A DNA stretch of 64,000 bases from Megaustenia siamemsis (lineage: Eukaryota; Mollusca; Gastropoda; Stylommatophora; Ariophantidae): NCBI GenBank assembly GCA_032433765.1, contig JAVIAB010000073.1:56640565-56704564 (forward strand), in the 5' to 3' direction. Below the pieces are notes generated by a model. The model saw only the letters and a list, made by a program, of their open reading frames with translations. It did no database searches and was not told where the DNA came from. Both the position numbers and the translations under genes were made by a program. Shown one piece after another: positions 12,601 to 24,600 of the stretch (positions are counted from its first letter, which is position 1; every line of letters begins with the position of its first letter).

Positions 12601-15600
12601 AGTGGATGAAGATTGGGATGAAGATTGTATTGTATAGTGCTCGTTTTGCCTCCAGAGTTATTTCCTCACCACTATTGACCAACAAGGAAATAACTCTGGA
12701 AGCAAAACGAGTACTTTACAATACAATCTTCCTCCAAATGTTGTGCTACCAATGCCAAACCTGGACCCTAGATGCAAGAACAATAAGAAAAATAACTTCT
12801 ATATATATAATATATCTCTATAATATAGAAAATATATAATTAAGTATTCACCAATTTTTTTTTTCTTCATTGAATTAAGACACAAGAACCAATCATGAAA
12901 GGTCTTGAAATGCAGTAGCCAAAAAGAAAATCAGACATGACAAATCTTGAAACAATACTCAGAAAATTGGATAACTATCAAGAAGTTGTAATTGTTTTCA
13001 ACATTGAGTTCAAGGTCTAGTGCAATGACCTTGTAAATGAGCAATTGGTAGTGCTTAAGAAGACAGCATTGCTATGTGTTGTTATGTACTATGTTGTGAG
13101 GCAAATTGTCATAAGGAGGTTTGCTCACTTAGAGTCAGAGTTTTAATAATTGCGGCACAAATTGGACATTACACTGCAACAGCCTGTGGTACAAGAATGG
13201 AGACTGAATGAAAAGATTCAATACCTATGTGACTGAAAGACATGAAGTTAACGTTGCATTTATATAGCACACATTTGTACTTATATAGTTAGTCCTTTTC
13301 TACCTTATTTAGGTGCCCAGTGTTGTTATCAGATGAGCAAGTTCCATGATACTCTAAGGTGGTGTGATGCAGCTCTTATGGTGGGTCGCTATTCATATTT
13401 TATCATTTATATGTTCACGTTCTACAATTTTTTTAACACTTTTTTTGTTCATGTTCAGTTTATATGTTCATGTTTTAACTATTGATATGATCATGTCTTA
13501 TAATTTATGTGTTAAATTATTTATAATCTATGTATATGTTTATTAAATATTAGCTTTCATATTTCATCATTAGATACTGATTTTTCATTTGTTTTTCTTA
13601 CTATTCAGGCAGCTCATGGACTTTTTTTCATTATTTAATCACATTTGTTTTTGTTAATTGTTGTCATTAAGTTTATCAGGAGCTACCTTTGTTGACTGTT
13701 ATTGAATTATTATTCCTTGTTGCTGCTATTCATAAGTGTTTGTTTCAGTTTGGTCTTCTGATTATCAAAATTTGTTAATTTATTTTATCTTGTAAAACAC
13801 CATTTGTCAGGAGTTAATTTTGTGAATGTGTATGTTTGAGAGGTTTTTGTTTTTGCTAGTATGGTACTAAAATAACATTACATTTTTTGTTAAATTTAAG
13901 GAATGAGAATATGTTGTTATGAATGATCACTGTATAAGTTTTTGCTCCTCATTGCTTTACTACCTTCCTGAATTCTGAGTTTGAATTTTCTTGTGAGGCT
14001 CACATCTGGAGATCAGAACTTTCAAGAAATTATTTAAAAACATTATTGTTTGGAGGGGAGTTGAAGAAAGAAAATGTGTATGCAGGAGCATGGTAGAGCT
14101 GTGATTAGCAATCTGGTTTGTTAAGGAAAGGATCTTGACTTTGATCTTGATTGAGGGTTCTAGGTTCACCTAGCCTTTATTTACAAAAGAAACTTTTTTA
14201 GGAATGAGAAGTTGATACTTCATAGTATTGATCATATTACTATGCACAGATAGTCATACTTTATGGATGCTAACACCAAACTCCCATGGGGCACCTAAGC
14301 AGTGATTGGGTTTTTGTTGTTGTTGATGTCTAAGTGTAAAGTTTAAATAGAAACTGCAATCACTTTTAGAAAGTTAGCAAGTGACTTGAAATGGGGGAGC
14401 TCAGTAAGGTATGTTGATATGTGAGATAGGCTGCTACACCGAATTGTTTGTACTATTGTCAGTGCTGTGAAGAAAATTATCAAGGAAATTAAAAGTGTTA
14501 CATTAGTGAACACTGTTGTAAATCGTAAATGTCCTTATAAGACACAAAATAATGTATACAGTTTCTACTTTTCATTAGCCAATTGTTTTTTAATTTGTTG
14601 ATCAAGTGAACATACTTTTTTTCAGTTTATTTTTTATTGGGTAAAAGTGTTTTCCTTTTTCTCACGGTAAAATAAAAACCCTGTATTATAGCACTGGAAA
14701 TACAGCCTCTTTCCACCCCTTTAATAAAATCTCTGACAGACCCAGAAATTGAATCACGATTTGATTTTTTTTACATCTTAAATTTACTGAATAAATAATC
14801 TTTAGTCACCATCATCAAGTTGTATGTCTTTTACAGAACAATGCATTTATCGCAGCCCATCTGAAAGAATCTCTGTCTCTAGACAGTTCATCCACTTCTT
14901 CTGTTGTCGTCTTCTTGACGTCTTAAAACCACCATCTTCTGTGTCTGCCCCTGATGCGCCACCCAATAACCGTGCCTTTCATTATTGTGCTTTCCAACCC
15001 ACTGTGTCTTTTGACTTGACCATAGTATTTTGATTTCCTCTGTTGAATGGTGTCAATAAGCCAGTTCTTTTTAATATCTTTACAGTACCTGACATTACTA
15101 ACACAACTGTTTTGAAAGCTCTCACAAAGACACAAAATAAGCAAGTATTTTGGTGATAACTTAAACAAGCTTGTGTTTGAATTTTCTAATTCTCAGGTTG
15201 ACCCAGATGATTCAGTTATATTGGAGCTTAGAGTTAAAGCAGACAAAGGAAAGGTAATAGCATGAAGCTTGTAATTCCATTCTATTTTGTCTGGTATTGT
15301 ATTATTAACCACTATAGACCGGGAGCTGTGAGGGTCTGTGGTCACTTAAGGTGAGACATAATGGTGCTATATATCTTCTTTCTGTTTCTGGTGAGTTGGA
15401 GCCATTGTAAAGCACACAGCCTAGATGTATTATTGTATTTCTCATACTGATGGGGAATATTCATTTTCTAATTCTAGATACCTTTGCAACAAAATATAAT
15501 TTGACATTGAGCTAAAAAATAAGAAGCAACCTAGCCATTCGGCAATCAAATTATACTGTTTTTTTAACATTATTTGTGTACATAATGTTCCATTTATCTA

Positions 15601-18600
15601 CCCTGCAAAAGAAGAAAATATTTTCTTAACATAAAACGTTCAGAAACAGAGATTTATTTAGTTAAGATAAGGTACTAGTAACATTTTTGGTTTATTAAAC
15701 TCTTTTAGTTATTGAATTATTTGTGGGTCATCATAATTGCACTTTTGAACATGTCCATAGGTGCTCATCCACAGCATCGACTCTTTTAGTGTGATTATCA
15801 ATTATATTCTTGAGTTTGAGCCTAAATATGCACCGGTCTTTCCTTGTAGTGTGATTTTTTTTCTTTTTTTACATTTCGTTTTTCAGCCAGAATGGCCTGA
15901 AACAGTTTTCCAGTAAATGTTTAGGGCTTGCTACCAGTTTTTAATTTGCATTTTATAAATATAATACATTAAGTAAAATATCCATCTGATAAATTTAAGT
16001 ATATCAGAGTTTCAGAGGCCTGATCTGCTATGATTTTTATTGTTTTATAGGAATTTGTTTTAACCAGCCTTTCTATAAATGTGCTCTTCAATCCAAAAGT
16101 TTTGAATTTTGTTCATACTTTACCACAGAAAGCTCAAGAGAGAGATGAACGGAAGCAGGCAGCACAGGAACGAAAGGAGGAACTGGAAGACAGGAAATTG
16201 CTTCTGAATGTTCAGGTAAACACTTCCCCATTTCTTTAGCTTTTTCTGGATTTGATTATTGTTAGGTTTAGACCAGATTAATTTTCAGTTTTGAAAAATT
16301 ACATCACATACCTTTTTCATTTTACAGTTTCATCCAATAATATAGATAAATGTGGTATATGTTGTAAAACATTAGTAAGGAAAATGGTAGATAATTTTCA
16401 ATTCAAAATATTGTATTTCATGTACCTCTTTTTTTCTCATGGCTGGAAGTATTGTCCACAAATAATGAAATTATGCACTAGAAATAGGGGGTATGATCAT
16501 TATTTGTCAGAAATAAACACAGCTTCTAATTGAAAATTTTCTAATATTTACAGTAAACCCCCATACCGGTATCAACAGGAATTACTTATAAAACTTTTTC
16601 TAGGTATCAGATACAAGTATATAAAACAGAAAAGTAAAGATCCCCGTCACGCTGAGTGGCATATAGGAAATATGGTGTTAGTGACTATAATTTTTATAGA
16701 CCTTGATTTTAGGGACAATATGGTCAGTATTGCGCATGTGCCGCTTTACTTTCCCATAAACAATCCGGTACCGATTTAAGTCTGGGTAAACCTGGACGCC
16801 GTCGATCAGGATCGCACCCGACCTCTTATCCTTGTAGTCCAGTTCACTAACCGCTGAGCTATTGCGTCTCCCATCAGATAAGGGGTAATAGCAGATAAAA
16901 AACCAAAATCGGTTCTTTACAAATAAAAAAATTGAACCGTACCAATCAGTACTGATAAGTTGGTTAAAGGTCTGATTAAAGCTTTGTTAGTGAACTGATA
17001 TGTTGGATAATGGCTTGGAATGTGTTAAGATGTAGAAATAAAGGCACTCTCCATACCTTGATAGGCTTATGGGGAATCTGGTGTCGTTGACCATACTTTT
17101 CCTTGACCATTAGCACGTTTTTAGGTCATGTGGTTGGTATCATGACTGGTTGTCCTTAATCCCCACAAAAATTTCTGGTACTTATTTTTAGAGGCTAAGT
17201 GAACCCTGAAGCCTTGTCATTCAGGTAAAAAAATTTAATAGATCTGGGAATTAAACCAGAACACTTCTGATTAATTAAAAAGCACACTGTCCACTCAGCC
17301 ACTGAAGTTTCTCCCTAAGATGTAGCTTATATTAAATGGTTCTTCCTCTTCTATCCTTCCTCTATTGCCGTTGGCGTCGAGGGGACAATGTAACATTAAA
17401 TGGTTAAATGGATAAAATTGTTTCTGAGCAGTGCAAGTTTCTATGTCAACTTCTTGTTTAAGTGTAAAGTTTGAGGTAGTTACTGTATAAATCAGTTTGA
17501 TTTTACAATATTATTAGCACAGTTTTAGTTTAAGATATTCAGTCTGTTCTTTATAGGGGTCAAAGTGAATGACAGGCCTAAGGACATTTTGGTTTTAGTA
17601 TCAAACTCAATTTTTTTTTCTCTTTATGCAGCTCGGAGTGAAATATGAGTGGGTTCTTTCATGGTACCAGATTTTCAATTTCTGCTTTTTACACCTTAAA
17701 GTAGATGATTAACACATGAGGGGATAACAGTTAGACTACTAATAGATTCATAGAATAGTTAAGATTATTATGTCATAGTCATTGGAATCTGTATAAGCAA
17801 GCAATTTCTTGTTTGCTGTTGTCAAGTAAATGGAACATCTGTCTTTAAATGTAAATCTAAGTAACAAGAAAAAAAACATAAACAACACAGGAACTACAGC
17901 TAAATGGTTATCAGAAGAATTCCTTCTGTAGGTTATGCATTTTATAGAGTGAACCCTCCAGCTTTATCTGTCCCAAAAAAGTCTGCCATTTCAGGGTCTT
18001 GAACCCAACCCATGAGGATATAGGCACTGAGGAAATAGCTAACCTGTAGAGGTTCGAACCTCAATCAAATTATAAACCTGATTAGTGTGAGAGTGAAAAG
18101 AAAATAAATGGCCAAAATGGTGACCTACTATCAGACAGAGATGTGAAACTTGATGGATTAGCCACACGAGTGATGAATGAAATCTAGCAAAGGTAAGACA
18201 CTACAGCACAGTTACTGAGCAAAGGAAGAGGGGCAGACAATAAAATACAGGTGAGTAGACAACATAAAAGAATGTGCAGACATTGGTATCATAATTTAAA
18301 GATATTTATAAGATGAAGAAATGGTGAAACAGCACCAATGACCCAGAGGGTCAAGGAATATTGGCAAGGCAAAATGGTTATCAACATTCATACAATAGTG
18401 CCTTTTAACCCAAAACACCATCAATATGAAATTCTGATAATCAAGAATCTGTAAGTAAAAAAATATTATGCGACCTATTTTTATTAGGGAGATACTTCAG
18501 TGTTATATAGAGCCAGTTTTGAAATATGGAAGTGAACCTTCTGCAGTCAGACAACAGACAAGCAAATTGTTGGAAACTACAGAAATATGATTTACAGAAG

Positions 18601-21600
18601 AATGTTGAGAATGCCATAGGCATTTAAAATGAGATGTAAGGTGTTCCAAAAGGAGACCAAAGTAAACAAAGAAAATCTATTGCCAACATTAGAATGAAAG
18701 TCATCATATATTTGCTAAGTAATGAGAAATGAATAGAGGGATTGTATTGTAACCAGTGGTTACAGGTGAACTTAGGAAATAAGAGATAGGGAGAAACAGA
18801 GAGAAATAATAACATACTTTTTCAGAGAATTGTTTAGTAGGAAGTCAATAACAAAACTCATGAACAACTGTAGAGACAGAAAGTTGTGGAGATACAAGAT
18901 GACCTATGCCAGCAGATATTGATGTTGATAAACTCTGAGTTAGCTGTGTTTTATATTTGTTTATTTTAGAAACGAGGTATCCAAGTAGCTAGTATGAAAG
19001 TGACCAAGGATACAAAAATGGATCCATTGTTGCTGACGGCATTAGAGTCTCACAACCCGACTGGAGCCAAAGTTCATTTAGATGATCAAGGAGTCATGCA
19101 TTGGCCAGTGATATTTTTTTATCCCGAATATGCTGAAACAGATTTTATACATGCTTTTAATGAGCAGAACTGGTAAGCCACATCTATTCTCTAGATTTTT
19201 CTTCTCTACTTTTTCTTTCCTTCCTCAATTTTCCCTTTCAGTGTCGAGGAGAGATATAATTTGCTGTTATTTGTTCTTTTGTTGGCATCTGCTGCTATGT
19301 TTCCTAGAGTTTTTAATATTCCATTAATCCATATTTTTCATCGTCTTGAATCTCATGTTCTTGCAACATTTGTTAAAGGCTCTTTGTGTTTCTGTCTTAT
19401 CATATGGTCAAACCATTTGATCTGTTGTGTTTTTCTGTATCTTGTGGTGGGAATTACTTCTAGCTTTTTCCCCTGTTCTTCATTTCTGAACTCATCTCAG
19501 CAATGGTTATTTTTTCTTATTGTTCTTGAGTCTATAGTCCAGGTCTGGTATTAGTAGGTAGTGCAATACTGAGATGTAGATTTTGTTGTAGAGTTCTCTA
19601 GATTTAAGTTTGGTGTATTAACATGATTCTACCTTTATATAGCCTTTAAGATGTCTTTTAAAAATAAATTGCTTTTATATTTTAAATTTGTCACCTGTAG
19701 GAGCTCCAATAGTGCAGCAGTTGTTGATTAGCTATTATATGTTGTTATTATGGATCCAAACCTGTGGGCTGATGCCCTTTAGCACAATGCCTTGTAATGA
19801 TATCTGCATGTATTTCTGAGTTCCCTTGTAGTTCATACAAGGTGTTCCATTCATCAGGTCTTTGAGGAAGTAGAGTTGCTCTGATGTCAGTGAGCTTAGG
19901 ACAGTCAAAAAGGTGATGTTTTACTGTTTCATGTGGTCTTCAAAGAGTGGACATGTTGGAGTTTGGTTTCATTGTTTTCTATTGATGTGGTTGTTCAGTG
20001 GTACATGACCTCAGTCTGAAGATGGTGCTTTGGCCGTGACATATATTTGAAAAGATCTCTCCCTGTTCTTCCCATGGCACATCCATTCAGCCAATCTTCC
20101 TCATTAAAGTTTATGATGTGTTTGGCTGAATGAGATGTCAGTGTTAAAGTGTGTCTGTCTGACTGCATAACTCAGAGGTTCCTAAGAGTTTTTTTATCTG
20201 CTCCCCATGAAGCTTTTTCATAAGTTGTAGTCTTCCTATAGCCTTTTTAGTCAGGTTGTCTGCATATTTCTTCAGGTACATTTGACAGTCTATTTGTACT
20301 CCTTGGTATGTGGGATGCTCCTCTTTTTGTAAACCTCTCTGTTGCAGATTAAGCTTGATATTTGCCCTAGCTGTTTTGTTACTTCTTCTAACTATTGTGT
20401 ATACTGTCTTCTGTGTATTGATCTTTAGTTTCCAGGTATTACAATATTTTTCTAGGCATCTGAGATCTTTATTTAATTGTGATTCAGCTATCTTAATGTT
20501 TTTTTTGTTTGTATGCCAGTTAACTAGGTCATCAACATAGAGAACTTTTTCATTAGTGAGGGTTTTGGCCAGGTCGTTAATGTATAATAAAAGGAGGGAG
20601 CATGGTGATCCCTGTGATAGCCTTTCTTCTAGAACTTCCTTGTCTGATATAGAGTTATTTAATTTGGTTTGGATTGTCCTGTTGATTTAGGAAGTGTTTG
20701 ACCCATTTGTAAAGTTTTCCATGTATACCAGTGTCTCTCATCTTCAATAGGAGTCCTTTCTGCCAGACTTGATAGTAGGCTTGTTGCTTGTTGCAAGTCA
20801 ACTAGGATGGCTAGAGTATGTTGTTTCTTCTGCAATCCATCTTGGACTTGCTGCATTAACCTGAAGATTTGGTCTTCTGCATTATTACATGCCCTAAATC
20901 AAGTTTGTTCATGGCACAGGTTATTAGAGGCTTCCAAATAGATATTAGTATAGTCTGCTGTTAATCATAATCTCAGCTATTGTTCCTAAACATGATGTTA
21001 AGGATAGGGGCTGGTAGCTTCTTGGGTCATCTTGTGGTTCTTCTCAAGCAGTGATACCACATAGGCATTCCTCCATGCTTAAGGGATTTTGCGGTCTCTC
21101 CATGTCTTGTTGATAAGTCTAGGTAGTGTTTCCTTTCCTGACTTGCCAAGGTACTTGATCATCTCATTATGTAGCTTGTCTGGCCCTGGAGAGTTTCTAG
21201 ATTTTAACTTTTGTATTGTCTTATCTAATTCTCTTAATGTCTTTTTATGTTGCAGCATTTACAGTTGATATGATGTTTTGTCCTGTCAACCAAGCTTGAC
21301 TCACTGTGTTGGGAGAGCTAACATCATGATCTTGATTGCTAGTAAAGACCCTGCCTGGTGTATGGGCAGTGTGGTGCTAGTGACCATATTTTTCCACAAC
21401 CAAAGCACTTTTTTGGGTGATGTGGTCAGTATTACACCAGGCCATCATTTTCCATACAAATTTCTGGTACTCAATTTTAGAGCCTAGATGAATCCCAGAC
21501 CCTTCTGATCAGAAAGTGAACACACTAATCACTTAGCCACTGCTGGTAGCCATTTCCAAACTATTTAGTTTGTTTACTTTTCGATGTAACTCAAGATTGG

Positions 21601-24600
21601 TATTACATCTGCAATTCATTATCCTTCACTAATTATTGTTTTTTTTTTACATTAATCCTCCTCAAACATATCACTTTATTTTGTTTCAGTTATATATTAC
21701 AGATAAATACAAATGTATAATTCCTTCTCACATTTGTTATAGGTATTAAGAAGAACTTTTAAAGCCTTTACTTATTTAGTTGTTTGAAATATTGTTTTGT
21801 ATTTGGAAATCTTTATCTCTTCTGCTGTCACTTTCTTATGCTCAATATTTTGTATATCAAATGCAGAGATGTGTTGCCTCCATGAGTCTAGCTATCAGTG
21901 AAAGGTCTTTACAAGTTCCCAATAACTTTTCTTTTACTAATTGTTTCAAGTGGCCTGATTTTTGTTATTAACTATTTGATACAATTTTGTTGTATACACA
22001 CGGATGCACACTGGTCCTGCGACATGGTGAGTTCTAGATAATTTATGCGCACACCTGCTATTGACAAACCACATTAATACCAAATAAGAAAAGTGTGCAA
22101 ATCTTCTAAAGTGTGTTAACAGTAACTTGCAACAGCACCTGATGATGATTTTGCTCCAATGTGTTCATATGGTCCTCTATGTGCCACAGCAGTTTATTTT
22201 TATACCATAATGATCAGACATGATATAACATTTTTTAATGTGCACAAATGCACCAGCAGCCCAAGTTTGAATTGTATTTCTGGCATTTACAAAACAAGGG
22301 TAAGATTGCTTAAGGCATATAAGTAATAAATGTACTCATATTTGTTAAAGACATTAAGATATAAAGCAGGGAAAAGTTGGCATGTGATCGTTCATTATGA
22401 TTTGATCAGAACAAATAAAAATCTTGAGATATTTCTGAAGGTTGTGTAATGAGCCAAAGGAGAATAATAGATAAATAATATTCAAGAATTATTAATATGG
22501 AGTTTTTATCTCAGCTTTATATCATTAAGAACAGCAAGTCAACACATTCCATATGTGCTGATTAAGATAAATCCTAGGCATCAGATGGCTGGATCATGTA
22601 TTCAACATAGTAAATACAAACAGCTTATATGGCCTGCTAAGTCAGCATTACTGAGATGGCTGGGATTGAAGATGAAAAGAGACAAAAACACATGGTGGGA
22701 AAAGAGAAGATGCAAAAATGAAGACATAGCAAAAGCATCAATGTTGATCTCATCATCAAACTACATCTGTTTCATTGTCTAGACTTGAGACTTCCATTCT
22801 AGAATAGAACTATTTAGTCATAACAAATGCTTGGTCACAAGTAACTTACAATGACACACTGATCTATTTCTAAAAATAGAAAGCTATTATTATTATTATA
22901 ACATAAGTGTAATGTGAGTTTGTGAAACATACACAAATTATAGTGTAACAGTTATTCAAATGACACTACTAAGTAGTACAAGATCGACCATAAATCACCA
23001 CGCAAAAACTCTGCAGCAATGTGTTTAAAAAAACACTGGTACACTTCTGCTGTGTCCGCATGATTATTCTCCGTCATCCTTTCCCTTAAAAGGACATTTA
23101 GTTGGCATATATGCATTCTAATTTAGTTAAGGTTAACTGCGATATTTGTGCTTTTTGACTCCATGCATGCATCTTCGGCATGGCATTTTTAAACATTGGG
23201 ATGGGGAAAGAAAGGATTTACAACTAAATAATAAAAATAGGTTTTCTATCTTGGGAGATAAATTGATGTGCCCCTAACTAGGTCACTCAAGAGCAAACAC
23301 TGAGACTGAAAGTCCTATTCTAGAATGACAATCTTGTAGGTATGCAAAACTTGTAGTTGGATGATAGGGCTATTGATGGTGGTGCTTTTGCTGTGACTTT
23401 GTTTTTGCATCTTTTCTTTTCTTGCGATGCTTGTCGTTTCTTTATTTTCATTCCACTCTTTATTTTTACTTGTGTACGATAACAAGTAAATACAATATGA
23501 TAATCCACATAGTTTTATATGTTTACTTAATGTCATCATGTCTGTGCACTTTCTTATTTTCATATGTAATTTTAAAATATTTTTTGTCTGGAATATCTTA
23601 GCTTCTATGATCACTTGATGCACATGTTTGGACCTGATGTAGACCTTTCATGGGATGTAGAACACAAGTACAAAGTAGATAATATTGAGGTTTGTTTGTA
23701 TTTTGTGCATGTGTTAAAGAAAGCATTATGCCATGTGCCATCTCCATACTAAAACTTAACTTCAGTGAATCACCAACAATGTCTGTCTCTTGCCTTGCTG
23801 ATACACTTTAACAGATTTCTATTTAACTGTTTTAATTTTTTATAAATAGATCTAATGGTCATTTGGATAAAAACCATTGCCATTCTGCACATATTGTAGA
23901 TGTAAGTTGAGTCATGGCAAGGTTAAACTTGCTTTAGATCAGAGGTGAAATAAGTCTAACCTCAACATCTTGTGGCAGCGATGATGGAGCTAGTACTATT
24001 GGTCCAGGTACTCATATTGGGTCGACTGGAGAGTGTCAATGTGTGCTTGGACCCTTTGCTCTGAATCACCAAGCCAGCATATTAGGACTACACGACTGAT
24101 GCTCTATAATCCTTTAGTACATTGGTTATATCCCTGATATTTTCCTGACTATATCGTATGTAAATGAACATCAGTAAACTGTTATTGTTTGTAAGTTTTC
24201 CAACAGCCTAGGTTACCCTGGGCTCAATCATGTAACAATGATTCTAAAGCTCTGGTTATTCTGGATTCAATCATTAAGGGGTTAACAATTATATCTTTGG
24301 AAGACTTTTATTGTCCCTTTTAGTTTAGTATTTCAATAATATAAATAAGACAAATAAACAGAAAGTAATTCAAAATATATCTTTGTTTTCAGATTTATTT
24401 TGAGCATAAAGATGAAGATAAACTATACCAAATATCACCAGATTCTACTCTTTTGGAAACATTACAGCACAAGAAGTAAGTTTAGCTGTACCACTGTTAG
24501 AGTGTAGTATTTTTGTTTAGATTCTTCATAATTTTACAATTTGTTGTGCTCAAACATTCCCTTCCCCTCCGTGTACCTTCCTACTCACCACTTCTGGTGA

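Noticed and set aside
14824..15168. Extra TTC4 exon just upstream of exon 6
   Set aside because: The reading frame is on the opposite strand and is a LINE C-terminal fragment. TTC4 splices in phase without it.
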